This document shows positions 48,219-61,860 of a stretch of DNA of 64,000 nt, piece after piece (the stretch's first letter is position 1; each line of letters opens with the position of its first letter). Below the pieces are notes generated by a model. That model was not told where the DNA came from. It searched no databases and saw only the letters and a program-made list of their open reading frames with translations. Position numbers and translations under genes: made by a program. The stretch comes from Trichoplax adhaerens (Eukaryota > Placozoa > Uniplacotomia > Trichoplacea > Trichoplacidae), in contig NW_002060947.1 in assembly GCF_000150275.1 (NCBI RefSeq), positions 1,396,193 through 1,460,192 on the forward strand, in the 5' to 3' direction.

Positions 48219-51200
48219 ATGAATCAAACTAACGTGGTCCAATCAAACCCTAAAATCATCACCACGGCCCATGCCATCAGCCAATCTTCAAGCCAAACCA
48301 TCAACAATCAAGCTCAACAGCACAGTGGTAATAATCAAGAAGAATTTATTGAACATAGCTTTAATTTGACCTATTTAGGTTATACACCGATCGATCGTCG
48401 TTATACACAACAAATCCTATTTTGGGTTGTTGTTGAAACAAAGCGTAAACGGATACGCCAAGAAGTTGTCTTAACGGTGACCAAGAGTACCTTGAAAGGT
48501 TTAGACATTGAAACGGAGAAATTAGCCTTCGAGCATCAAATATCTGGTATTACTCGTTTCGCACGAAATAAAGATCAAACTAGCTTCGCCTACGTTACTC
48601 GTAGCCCATCTGAAAATTTGCCCTGTTATTGTCATGTTTTTGAAGCTTCTGATCTTACCAATGTAAGTCAATATCTAATCTATCCTCGCTAACTTGCCGT
48701 ACCATCATAACATAACGTTAGCTTAAAATAATGATCAAAAAGTCAGTTTTCTACTTGAAGAATACATTTACAATGACAACTTGAACAGGTAATTATTTTA
48801 TCCATTAAAACTATGCATGCATTCAAATTAAGTTTGGACAATTTTCAAGACATAATTCAATGTATCCAAAAGACTAAGATTGCAGCCCTTTACGAGCGAT
48901 GCCATTCCGCGCAAGAAGTAGCAAAATGAATAACGGACTTGATACGTTCCTAATTTTTTTTTTATCAACAGTAAACATCATAATATTAAGATTGGCTGCT
49001 GCTGTCATAATGATCATTAATACATACTTGTACATGGGTTGGGCTCCATGTTGACGGCTGTTGTTATACGCTTACCAAAAATGGCCAAGCAACATCGCCA
49101 ATCAACACTAGAACGGATTCGTTAACTACTGTACAGCGACTTGAACACCGTCGCTAGCATGGCTACCCCTACAATTTCCAAAATGGCAAAAACTTGAAGC
49201 ATCAATAGCAAGAGTAAATGTCAAATACCAATATGTCATTAAAATGGTCGTGGAGCCATTTTGAGTAGTAATAGTCGCTAATTAACGATACTGTATGTTC
49301 AACATTAAATCGATACTCCACTAGAATTAATGGCCAGCATTGTGTGGCATGTATCCTACCTCTAACCCTACAACATCCCGCTTTCCAAAGTGCTGTCCGC
49401 AGTCGTGTTTTCACAGCGCAATGGAAATGGCCGCAGTTAGTTCAATATCGTAACAAATTCGAGGAATCTATTTTCTTGATTAGAAAATGGTTAGTTGATT
49501 CGTATGACGTTAGAAATAAAACTGGAAGCCAATCTTATGTTAAGGAGTTGAAGAAAATGAGCAAAGGCTAATTTTTACTTCGCCTTTCCTACGTATGATG
49601 AACTTACACTATAACGACATGATATTGTAGAACTAGAATAGTTGCTCACAACAGCATCCTTGTGCTGTCAGGGGATATCGACAGTAAACATCATCTTACT
49701 TGAGCGATTATCACTAGCCATATTGATGGATTGTCAACTTGTGAAATATTACTCCTATAACTGGACCACACATACAAGTGTGGACATCAGCAGCCTTCTT
49801 TTTGTTGACCTCCATCAAGCAAAAGGATTGTACTCTTTTGATACAATCCTTAATATGATCCAGTGAATGCAAGATCCAACTGTTAGCTTAAGTAAAGCAG
49901 GAAAAAACTTTACTATTTCACACGATGATACACTGCTTAGCACAACAGCAGTAGAAATGAATTTGTCAAATACTACATGATTTTAGAATGAAAAATGATC
50001 AATTTACTTCATGTTCAAGATTGTTTTTATTATTATTTATTTATTTTTAATGTTATCATTATTCTTCAAATGAATTTCTTCTCCACTATAGCATATAGTT
50101 TCACGTTTAATGCAGTACATACGAGTATATGGACTACCTGGTGAGTTATTGGAGAATGATTTATTGTTACTTTCTTTGAGAGCACTTTCTGAGTGGGTTG
50201 GTTGATTACTAAGTGTAAGTAGGCCATGGTGATTCCCTTCAATGGATGTGCTTGTTTCGGACTTGAATCTGCTGGCCATTTTATTGGCAAACACCTTAAT
50301 ATTACGCAATCATTTGCATTCTCATTTGCCTTACAATCTCTTTGTCATTAATCCAATAGTTACTCGTACTGTAAACCATAAATAGGGCAGTAATTCAAAT
50401 AATACAATTATGCAGATTAATTGAAACCGTCTTGAACTCGCCATGGCATCGACCCGACAAAAAAAATGTCCACAGAATAGAGGAAAATAGACGGCGTGCC
50501 GCGAGAATGCTATGGTAATGACACTCTCGAATTGGATCATTTGATCCAATTCGAGAACTGTCAGTTGTAGACTTGACAGCCAAAGGAATTATTAGTAGAT
50601 TAAATGACTGACTGACTGATGATCATCATTATCCCTCAGTTGCCCTATTTTGTACACACACACACACTCTGTCTACAAGGCTACAAAATAATCTCCAACA
50701 CATAGTATCAAAGTTGAACATCTCACTTCCAGCTTGCTTGAAATCCTAGTTGTCCACATTGCTCGGTGTATTTATTACATTCATCCTTGATAGATCGCCC
50801 ATGTAGTCATTAATTAATCATTAAATAATTAAATATTGAAATGTATTATTACAGTAAGCTAATGAGTAGGATTATAGGCCATGGCCATGAAGACGCGTAT
50901 TTTGAATATGGAAAGCCGAATAGAACAGCAGCAATCAATCACTACAGTACCAGTATCCTACTAGTAGATTGTATATTTCAGTCAGAAGATGATCAAAAAA
51001 TACCAACCAGGAGTTGAATTTTATTTCAACAATAACATCTTACATCGTATGACTCTAAAATATGCTGAACATCGATGAATGATGAGTAAACTTGTCTTGA
51101 AATTGGATATTATTGTTGTCATACTGTTTAATTTTTATCCATGGCCGGTCGCAATGCAATTTTACAATTGCAATCAAATTATTTTGCAACAAACTGAACC

Positions 51201-54200
51201 AACATAACAAGTACAAGCTGCATATACAGGAGTGAATTTGGTTAGTAAAATAGAAGTTGTTAGCGTCGATCATCTCCAATGCTCTGATCAAGCTTGCTGT
51301 TTATCTTTATTTTACGTTTTTAACATTTACTGGCATTAGCAGATGTTGATACACCTTCCAAGTCCTCATTTCGGAGCAAATAGCAACTGAAATGATACTC
51401 TTTTGTAAATCCTGCTGGCAACAGTTCTATAATGCTGTAGAATACTTCACTTTATAGCTTATGATTATTTCAACATCATGCAGAATGAGTGCAAATTAAT
51501 GAATTAATTAATTATAATCATAAATCCTGACACAAATAATCTTCAATATACATGCGAGCATAATGACCACCATGATCAATATTTTAAATCCATGGCAGGA
51601 CTAAGGATCTCACACAAATAGACTGATTATACAGCAACAATACCGACTCAAATTTACAAAACAAAGCATTAGCATGCTTAAAGAATTATTGTAACCCTTT
51701 TAATCAAATTAGATTCCTCTATTTTATTCTTCTTTCATGATATTGCAAGCCTAACCTTTCACAATAACTTATTTATTTATCTGCAAAAGAAAGAATTGGG
51801 TCATACTGTCTTTGTCTCGTGCTAAAATTGGGTTTAGCAGGTTATGACAAACGAGAATCTATTACTGTCTAGTTCCAATCATACCGAATTACTGTTAAAG
51901 ACATGATCAATCTATCTTGCAGACAATATGAAAAGGCAATGTTTCCTATTTCTACCATGTTTGATATAATTGTATATCTGGTGTTTCTAATCTTTATTTG
52001 AAGGTTTAATTAATTAATACAACATATTGAACCATGTTTACCCTATATTCCAGGATATCCATTAAAAAGAAAAAGAGTTTGTATGTGGCCATACGCATTT
52101 AGGATGTATAGCAATAGGAGCCCTTATTATTCCCCCAAACTATTGAGTTCTATCGTTAAAAGGAATAGCTTAGACTTTGCATCTGTTTCCCTGATTTCTC
52201 TACTCTTGAAAACATGTAGTTTAAAACAATAATGGAACACAATTTCAAGATGATATGACGTATTTTATACTTGGTATAAACGATAATAAAGAAGTGCCGC
52301 TTTACTTTCTCTAATATTCTCCATTCATGGGATAGCAATGGCATTTGAAACCCATGACTACTGTAGCTTGACGGACATTAGTTGCTAAACTGTACCCCGA
52401 CTGTCAAAGCGCATAGTCATAATTGCTATATACTTTGCCATCCTAATGTCTGAAAAACTAATAAACACATCTTAAATCCTATCCTATTTACCTCATCCTT
52501 TTTTCTGTTCTACAGTATTTACGGCAATAACATTACCCATAAGGAATGGCCAAAATAACGCGAAATAGTCAATACAGTAGTTCTCGGTCATGTTAGATAT
52601 CGTAATATCATCTTGAGGGCTGTATTATTTTTTTGCCTTTGAATCAGATAATGCTGTCGTAGTCGTTTAGTATGTTGTAACATGTGCAAATAGTCTATAC
52701 TGCACAAAGCGAAAGCTCAATTTTTCAAATTTTTACATAGCAGATAATATGAAAGCGCGAATGAGTGTATATCGGATGTAAACAAGATGTCATCACGTTT
52801 GCGTGATATGAGTAATAGTAAAGAGATATTTTAAAATCATAGCCAGCATACATGACATTTTTAAAGTCTCGTGAACCGCATTCAATCAACATGCATCATA
52901 AATTGTAATCATTGAACATAGCATAAAATACATCTGCAGCACTTGTTATTCAATCTTTAAAAATAGACTTACAGAATTTGGCGATGCTTTTCCACAGTGT
53001 GAGACAACATGACAAGATTTGATTGCAGGAAATTCATTGCAAACAGATCATTTATACAATTGGTAAAAGTATTCAATAGTAAGAATCAGAAGGGGTAAAA
53101 TACTATATGAAAAAGTATCAATAAGATTATAGGAAATAGGCCTAATGAAAATGAGAGACCAATCGATGATGGACCCATGTAGGTATACAGATATAGTAAC
53201 GATGTAGTCGTGAATTGAACAACTGTTGTTGATTAACATTGAATACAGTATGGATGTGGCCATTTTTAATTTTATGTTGAAGCGTGAGAGAGAAGAGTTA
53301 TTTTATTACTCAAAAATATCTTTGAAATAATATACGTAAAAATGAAAATTCAAAAAGAAAACCATTTCAACTAAAAACGACCTTGGTTCTTAATCAGTTG
53401 ACGATAACCCCCAAAATTTTTGAATAAGACTAACATTTCCCTTACCAACGTACTGCTTTAATTCACGGATTAGCGTCAATAACATTGGTATAGACGAATT
53501 TGATCATAATGATAAGTGCTTTGTTGATTGTGTGATAGATTCCTCATCTGCTAAGATGCCTCCAAGAAGCAGCCAAAAGAACCAATACTGCTGTAACAGT
53601 CGACGAATCCAAAACTGAACGGCGTAAAAGTCGAAGTAGTAGCCATGGTAATATCGCTACTACTAATTTTACATTTCAACTCAAATACGTTGGTAAGGTA
53701 GCTATATCCCATCGACAAATCCCACCACAATTATTAGATGACACAATCGATAAGTTTCGAAAGCATTGGTTAGAAAATTACAAGAACAAAACTCGCCGGA
53801 GAACTCATTCAGCCCGTGAAGCATCGCGCCCATCATTATCCTCGTCCAGTGAGGCTGCCAATGATCCACCTCATGGTAAGAGAGTTCGACATCGTAGTGC
53901 ATCGTCCATTGGACCAGGTCCTGATGATGATACAGATGGCGACAGTAAATGGGCTGACAATCGTACACATGAGCAAGTAGAAGAGGAAAAAGTTCTTGAG
54001 TTTTTGCGCCCTCCGTTAATTAAATCGCTAGATTCATTACCACCATCAATAGGCAAATCTCCGCAATTAACTGAGATAATTATCGAAGGAACAGATGATA
54101 ATAAGAAAGATTACGCCATCGGTCGGTCTAGTGATCCACTTAACGATCATGTTCTAACCGATTGCGATAATAGCAAGCTTGACATTAGACCATTTTCCGA

Positions 54201-57200
54201 GACCAATCGTAAAATGAATCTATATCTAAAAAATGCATCAGTAGTATTAAAAAATTGTGAAAGCGGAGGGAAAATGTTAGAACGAAGAATGAAAGATATC
54301 TCCTATTGTTGTAAGGTAAAGAATGTTATTTTACAGTAGCAAGTACAAAATTAGAAATAAAATGATCGTTTGCTTAATCACCATTCATTATAATTAATTA
54401 GGAAGGGGATCTGTAACTTTTAATTGAAGCTTAGCGGCTAACTATCTGTCTTAGTTATGTCAACATAACAATGTTATACAATTAATTTCTAGGGCGAGAA
54501 AGAAGATAATTATTTTGCTTTCGTTTGTCGCGAAGCTGCCTCTGGTAATTATCAGTTATACGTCTTCGAATGTGAATCAGCAACAAAGGTAAGAGTAGAA
54601 GAAATCATGATGACAACTACTGTAACCATCAAAATAGTATCATCGTTATTTACTATTTTACTAGCGGTGATTGTACTCTATAATACGATAATAATGTTGC
54701 TTTCGTAATAATCTCTTCAAGAAAAAGTAACAGTCCACTGAAATGCGTAAATTAGATCGCGACAACTTCCTACGATTCTTAATATAGCTTGTATCAATGG
54801 CATACAATAAAGTATAGGATGTAGGCGTTGCGACTCTAGATGAAAAGAGAAAAAAAAAATAGCGAATATCGTGTAATACAATACTGTTAGCTTATCTGAT
54901 GGCTGATGACATATTATTATATTCGAAAAAGCAACGTATTATTTATTAGCCCTTGTATCTAGACAGATACCTTAATGTCAGTGTATTATCCTAATAACTA
55001 TAAAGGAAGATTATTATGCTCCTTATTTAGTCCTTATTTACATTTGGGAGGATAAAAATTTTATATTCAATCTTGTAAATTTTTAAAATGTTTTGCACCG
55101 TTATACCGTCTTGGAATAAACCAATTTCAACAATTTTCTCTATGCGATTAGACTTCTTCTATTATGGATGCATTTAAACAAGGATTTCAAGCGTTATTAC
55201 AACTACCATCCAATTTATTTTGCGAAACATGTCCACTAAATTATTTTCACCGACTTTGTTTACAATTAGAAGGTATAGTCAACGTTTTTGTCTTTATCTT
55301 GTTTCATTGTCCTTATTCGGTCTACCGCAGCTGATATTGTAATTATTGACAATGATAAAAGCCGCTTAATGTTTGGATTTTTGATTGTTTTAATTATTTA
55401 TCGAAATACAATAACCTTATAGTTTCCATTTTTAGCAATTTTTATTATGCATTTTCGAATGATACCAAATCATGTTGTAAAAAGTGAATATACTGTGACT
55501 GTAAGCTTTTTAAATTCCATTCAATCTTATCTAGTATCGCTGTGCTATTTAATTTTTAGGTTTATCCGGCTATCTAGCATTGGTAACGGTAGAAAAATTT
55601 ATATCAACACTAGATGACGATGACCGAGCAGAAGTACACACTAAATTTAAGGTATTGAAGTAGTTTATTCGAGTTAAGATGTAGAAAATCTATCAGAAGA
55701 GGCCAATTCGATAGAGTAATATGTCAGAAATGGGTCATAATAAAATTTTACTGTGTAAAAGTAGCAAGAATGCATTTTTCATCATCTTTTCACGTCGTCT
55801 CTTCTATCCTACCATATTGGGTATACGATAAAATTCCTAAGCGTAATGATAACTCTGTTCAAATTTGGATTCGGTAGGATTTAGTACCTCAAAAATCAAG
55901 TATTCGGGACGATCAAGATCGCGTAGAATTATCGATGATTGCTGTACGAGCGGTCTTAGAAACGAAACAAAAAACTCATACACATTATACTAGTACGCCC
56001 AATTCTACTAGTAACGAAGCCAAAAATCTAAATGCAATAATACCGGAAAATGTCAATACCAAAGAACCTGCTAAGCTTGGGACTTTCAAATCACTTGCAG
56101 CATCGTTCGAATATTTGCTCCGAGTAGGCCCTAGTACTAAAACACTTGGATAATGTAGCAATTTTTCTATACTTCAATCAGTCTAATCTACACTTTGTCG
56201 GCACTAACGATACTTTTATAATTAGAATTAAAATCGCTTTGATCTATAGTGTAAAAGTAATCATGTTAAGCAAATACTCTATTTTGTTATCATAGGGTCG
56301 TTCTAAATCAAAGGGAGAAGAAGCGGTTCCGAAATCGAAAGGATTAGAAGTCCAATCAGAAGTAAATGAGCGCTAACAACGCGCGTTATAGTAAACTTTG
56401 TGCCTGCATTAATAGTATAGTTGGTTTTTTTTAACAATTTCTGTCAGCAATTTTATTGAAGTACTTAATCGTTTTTATATTTAATTAGGTAACTTTTCTA
56501 TTATATCTATTTTTATTTAGGAGTACAGGCCACGAAGCCATACTATAGGATCGGTAACTTTAGGGCCACCTAGCTTACAGGCTATTATTATCATATTCAT
56601 CCTACTTTTTAATTTATAAAATTGATCAAATTTGTCTATTGCTGTAATTTTAGCCATCAAGGTATCATAAAGATAGGCTAAGAAATAGCTTTGGAGATGA
56701 AATTAATACGGTAACCTAAAATGCTATCGAAACTGTAGAAGAACTTGAGAGAAAGAATGATATCAATAATGTATAATAACGTCAAATTAGAGTAAAATTA
56801 ATACTACTTCAATATCTCTTTTATAAATCAGAAATCAAATAGACCATCTGTCACTTCATCAAGTGAAGGTAGCAAGCCTGTATCTCCGGCAGCTATATCT
56901 GAGAATGTAGACAGTTTCTTTTCGCAGTTAAAAGACACAAATTCTGTCAAATCAAAGTCTGTTAATTCAAAACCATCTTATCAGCGACGAGTATCTTGGC
57001 GACAGGTTCACTACGCATTTATCAGTAGCTCTGATTTTATTTGTACTTTTGCCATAAAATATCAACTATTCTGAGTTAAGACTACTCACAGCATGATATA
57101 TTTTCATGGTATTTAGGCCTTATTCAAACGCGTATATTCAAATACTCCTATAGCGACATCTATTGAAGGAAATGAAGGTATCATACGTGACTAGTATAAC

Positions 57201-59538
57201 GGAACATGTATCTAATACTAAATTTAGATAGTAGCCTTATTTATCTTACAGCATGTCAGTACAGTATTGTGCAACTTTAGGGATATAACGATTCGACATT
57301 TATACTTTACGAATTAGATGAATCTTTACCCAGTGACAGTGATACTAGACCAAGAAAACCAAGAGACCGTGAAGAACTACGATTACTTTGGCGCAAAGCT
57401 ATTCAACAACAAATTGCAATTATACGAATTCAAAAAAAGAATAAATACAATGGTATACTTGGATCAATTAATGTCAGATAGCATAATTCGCCTAACTCAT
57501 GATTTTCACTTGATAAAAATTTACTTTTTAGGCCATCCGTGTGATGATGATGATGATGGTAAATTGGATTACGAAGAAATCCCGATTTGCACTCAAGAAA
57601 TGTATCAGATGTGGAATGATATTATGGCTAAAGAGAGTGAAGGACCGTTGCCTTATCATACATTGGTGGCAGCTGTTAAAGCAGGTAAAAGTAAAGCATT
57701 TATCTTACTTACGCAACCTTTCTATTAATCTTTAAAAAACAATTATGCATGAAATTGCTGAAATAAAATCTGTCAGTATTTCTATTCTTGGCTGTTCGAT
57801 AGCATAATAACCGTAAGTAATTTTGCAAAATATATTAGGTATACCAAAAACATTACGAGGAGAAATATGGAATTTTCTACGCAGGCAATATTACGCTCGT
57901 GACAAAAGGCAATCTACATGTGAAAATAGTGAAGAAAATTCCTTAACTAAATTATTAGAAAAGGAAACTACGAATCATCACCACGCTATTGCGCTAGATC
58001 TAGGTACTCACAATATCAGAGCATTATTTATGAAAGCATACTAGTAATGCATACCGTATACTATATCTAACCCGGTACAATAGTATCGATCAATTTATGA
58101 AATCAAAGTTAAAACTGTACCAACAATTTTATTATAACTAGGCCGGACATTTCCTACGCACAAATATTTTCTTTCACAAGTTGGTAACGGCCAAGTTGCG
58201 TTAAGAAATGTCTTGAAAGCCTATGCATTATTGGATTCTGAAGTTGGATACTGTCAAGGACTGAGTTTTGTAGCGGCGATACTAATTATGCATGTAAGTA
58301 ATTTTTATGTTACTATTTCTATTGTTTGTTGAGTTATTAGTAATATCATTCTAGGATATAGAAGATGTGAATTTTTTTCTGGGTACTTCATTTTAGATGG
58401 ATGAAAACGATGCATTTGAATGTTTCAAATATATTTTATATGATTTACATTTACGTGACCAATACAAGCCGGATATGGCGGCTTTGCATGTTAGTATAAT
58501 TGATGGAAGAAGAGCAATGGTTACAAAGTTTATTTCCGAATAGTAATATTTATAGATCTTATCAATATTTTAATATTTTTTAGATCCAAATGTATAATCT
58601 ATCCAGATTAATATACGATTATCAGCGAGATGTCTATCAAAATCTTGATCAAAATGAAATTGGCCCTTCCTTGTATGCTGCTCCCTGGTTTCTAACTTTA
58701 TTCGCATCGCAATTTCCATTAGGATTTGTAGTCCGGGTTTTAGGTTATCCCATTATATTAATTATTTAATGGCGTAATTTGTGATCGAAGTTATTACTCG
58801 TAGTTAATTTTTGTTTTTGATGATATGAATATTTTAGATCTGTTATTTTTGGATGGCATAGAAGCTATCTATAAGGTATGACTCAGTTGAGAATGAAATG
58901 CATGATATTTTTTTAGTAACTTGATGATAAATTGTCTATGGATATAGATCTCGTTAATGTTGATAAAGCACTTTGCTAAACCTATCTTAGCTGCTGGCAG
59001 CTTTGAATCCACGATAGATGTACTAAAACAACATTTGCCGTCAATGGTGCAAGACCACCTTGATGCTATTCTTGAAGGAGCAGCATCATTGGAGATTAGT
59101 AATCAGCTTAAGTCATTTGAAATTGAGTATCACGTTTTGCATGAAGAAATGCTAAGCGCTCCTGAATTAATTCCGAGTGATAGTGCTGACAGCCGAATTT
59201 CACAATTAGAGAGTTTAAATCAACATCTCAAGCGGCAAAATATTGAATTAGTTGATAAATTAGCCAATGCGCGTAGTAAAATTAATAAATTCGATGAAAC
59301 GATAGAACTGATGAAAGTCAATGAAGTTAAATTAATATCAAGAATCCAAGAACTTCAAGAAGAGAGAGACAGCGCTATACAGCAACTTATGGCTCATAGT
59401 AAAGGCTCAACAGATTCTCTCGATGAAATGTGCCGCGACAGCAATGGTAGTGAAATTAGTAATCAAGACTCATTGCTTGAATTAAGTACGAAAGATGATG
59501 ATGATGATGATCAGGTTGTTGATATTGATATAGAATAA
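48219..59538 (+). CDS. TBC1D4: TBC1D1/TBC1D4 (AS160)-type Rab GTPase-activating protein
   Basis: Seventeen exons: 48219-48662, 53539-54315, 54493-54588, 55152-55272, 55560-55651, 55878-56123, 56296-56361, 56832-57005, 57117-57131 (3' end uncertain), 57281-57452, 57532-57684, 57839-58003, 58142-58293, 58397-58489, 58584-58743, 58838-58875, 58948-59538; 3555 nt, about 1184 aa (human TBC1D1 1168). Two PTB/PID domains (about 45-165 and 190-440), a linker with RRVSWRQ matching the vertebrate RRHSWRQ segment, and a TBC domain from [11 protein letters not shown]. The dual fingers are present: I-x-x-D-x-x-R ending in R842, and Q879 in [24 protein letters not shown] is nearly identical to vertebrates. 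A coiled coil and acidic tail follow. The family controls Rab-dependent vesicle traffic such as GLUT4 translocation. One copy probably predates the TBC1D1/TBC1D4 split. Confidence 0.93.
48813..48926 (+). CDS. Unassigned small open frame in TBC1D1/4-like intron 1
   Basis: ATG-started frame of about 38 codons ([20 protein letters not shown], then [18 protein letters not shown]) with codon-like composition. GAA|GTAGCA near its end could be a donor. It could be a first exon of a nested gene or chance. Not recognised. Confidence 0.15.
49382..49571 (+). CDS. Unassigned open frame ending in a Lys-rich tail, TBC1D1/4-like intron 1
   Basis: A frame ending at TAA 49571 reads [20 protein letters not shown], then [15 protein letters not shown] and a basic end KELKKMSKG. 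It has the look of a real terminal exon of a small basic protein and has acceptor-like CCGCAG nearby, but no ATG-containing partner exon was established. Not recognised; could also be an old pseudogene fragment. Confidence 0.2.
50331..50450 (-). CDS. Unassigned minus-strand frame with one hydrophobic helix
   Basis: Reads [20 protein letters not shown], then [17 protein letters not shown], with a strong donor-like AGATT|GTAAGG at its end. A Ser/Asn-rich hydrophilic frame (50037-50290, same strand) lies just downstream, but an intron joining the two would be only about 40 nt. The helix-then-tail layout recalls the end of a membrane receptor. No family could be assigned. Confidence 0.15.
   Translation of the reverse strand, partial: DAMASSRRFQLICIIVLFELLPYLWFTVRVTIGLMTKRL
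50525..50556. repeat. Near-perfect palindrome, 15-bp arms with 2-nt loop
   Basis: TCTCGAATTGGATCA at 50525-50539 is followed by TT and then the exact reverse complement at 50542-50556. A smaller CTGTCA/TGACAG pair lies directly after it. Confidence 0.9.
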
Positions 59539-60399
59539 TCTTGATGTCAAATTTATTGCAAATATAAAAGGAAAAAAAAATTTAAGTATTGTTAATGAAT
59601 GACCGCAAGCAAACGACACAGACTATGATTCTAATTTCGAATTGGTTACTATATTAACAAGTAATTATTGGGTCATTTGCCATTCTATTGTGATATTATT
59701 ACCAAATAATCTGTTTATTATAGTGATTAATTCATTGACGGTCGAGTACCCAGTACTTTACCGTAGTTATCAATAAGTACCAATGACCTATCCTTGTTGT
59801 TAGGTTGTTATCGTGCCATATGCAATTTTGTAAAGCGATTGTTAGTTTGAATGTTTATCATTGATCAATAATGACGACATATGACATCATTTGTTCCACA
59901 GCACTTATCGTCGAACACATTCGTATATGTTGAGAGTAGAACTTGAACTACTAGCTGATGTAGCTTATTATAGGATTATATTGTAGTTCTAGTAATAATG
60001 GTATTGTTCTAAAACAGAAGATGATGTTATTAGAGTATAATTAATTTAGAAAGGAGTATAAAGTTTGCTATACCGTATATTGTACGTTAGACGTCTACAC
60101 CAAGTCAAATGTTGTTAGCAGATATACTACTACACGTTGTACAGTATATTGCACTAGTTAAAGTGTCGCACTTTCGTACCTACGTCGAATTGGCTGTGAA
60201 TGGAAACAGTAAGGATATGATTGCTTTCTATTCTATATTATTATGATACAGCTGATAGGACTTGTGCACGAAATGGATTACTTTATAACTATTTAAATGA
60301 ATTTCAATAAATATGTAATTTAATATCCAACATGACGAGAGTTCTAAGTTGCAAGAAAGCATTACTATATTTTGTTTCTATATAGACAACATTTATTTT

Positions 60400-61850
60400 T
60401 CATATATCTAGTATATGCGTAAAGTGGTTCAAAACTGATGGTGTGGAATAAATTGATGTTAAGTTAGCATGCTTGAGTACAATGTAGTCAAAAAGCCTTT
60501 CGCCATTGTTTGAATATAGTCGTACTCCTATTTGTCTTGTACATAGATTTTTTTTTTCTGGTATTAATTGATTGATTGATGTTGAATTACTGTACTTGAA
60601 GACACTGTAATCTAAAAACGTTGCTGTTTTTGTATATATACGTGTAGATTCCATTTTTTTTTTAAATATCAAGTGTAACATAATTTAATAGAGGGTGGTG
60701 TGCGATGGACTGATGTAAAATGAGTATGCCCGTAGAGTACTAGAGTATAGTGTAGTCAAAAGTATTGCCATTTTTTGTTTATAGATTCCATTTTTAATAT
60801 CAGGTATACCCGTCAATTAGTTCAATTGATGATGTTGTACATTGTACAATGGACTGATGAAAAAATTAGCACACTTGAGCACACTGTAGTTATTAAAGTT
60901 GCCATTTTTTTTTTTATCTATACTCGTATATATAGATTACGATCAGTTCGAAAGTAATTTAATTGATGATGTGCATTATTGATGTCGTAAAATTAGTATA
61001 CGCTCGTACTTGAATATAATTTAGTCAAATACACTGCCATCATTTGTATCTACTCGTATACACTGTAGATGGATTACATTATTTTAATATCAGCTATTTT
61101 AATGAAGTAATGGAATCGATGATGGTGGACAGTGGATAAATATGATATTAGCATACTTGAGCATAGTGTAGTCAAAGCATTTACCATTTTTGTTAGTAGT
61201 TCAATAGATGATGGTTGTGCAATGGATTGATGCCCAATTAGCAGACGGGAGTAGAGTGTAGACAAACATATTGCCGTTTTTTGTCTTGCTGGTATATATA
61301 CAGTATGGAGATTGCCTCTGTTTAAGATCAGTTATAAATTACTTCAATAACTAATAAATGATGATGTGCAATGGATTGATGTTAAATTAGCATCTTGAGT
61401 ACAGTGTAGTCATAAAATATAATTCAATAGATGATAGCGTATCATGGATTGATGTCATATTAGCCTATTTGAGTGCAATGTAGTTCAAAATAGTGCCATT
61501 TTCCTTCATCCATCACATCTTGTGTCATATCAGGTATAAGATAATTCAACAATCGATGCTAGATGGTATGCCATGGATTGCTGTCAAAAAATTGAGCGCA
61601 CTTGACTCAAGTACAGTCTAGTCGTAAAATGCTGCCATCTTGTACGTAGATTTATATTTATTTGTAAATCAGGTATCAAGTAATAGCATTGATGATGGTG
61701 TGCAACGGATTGATGCTCTGTTAGCCTACTTGAGTGCACTACTGTACAGTATAGTCAAAAATATTTGCCATTTTCTTGTGACATTTACTGGTAGATTCCA
61801 TTTTTGGGGGATAAGGTATACTCTTGAAGCAGTGTTTTGGAGTCAATAAG
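60400..61850. repeat. Degenerate tandem repeat, about 100-190 bp spacing
   Basis: Recurring blocks, in order, of AATTGATGATG, a TGCAATGGATTGATG-like word, AAATTAGCATACTTGAGTA, AGTGTAGTCAAA and TGCCATTTTTTG, then an ATATCAGGTAT word, at irregular spacing. These words reappear in tightened form in the 90-bp array just downstream. Confidence 0.7.
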
Positions 61851-61860
61851 AAGGAAGATA

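Larger units (their letters stand above)
48663..53538 (+). other. First intron of the TBC1D1/4-like gene, 4.9 kb
   Basis: Much longer than the other introns here. The join is supported because the first PTB domain ends ASDLTN in phase 0 and the next exon opens [16 protein letters not shown], the expected final helix of that domain. The intron holds small unassigned open frames (48813-48920, 49382-49571), a minus-strand hydrophobic frame (50331-50450) and a perfect palindrome (50525-50556). Confidence 0.8.
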
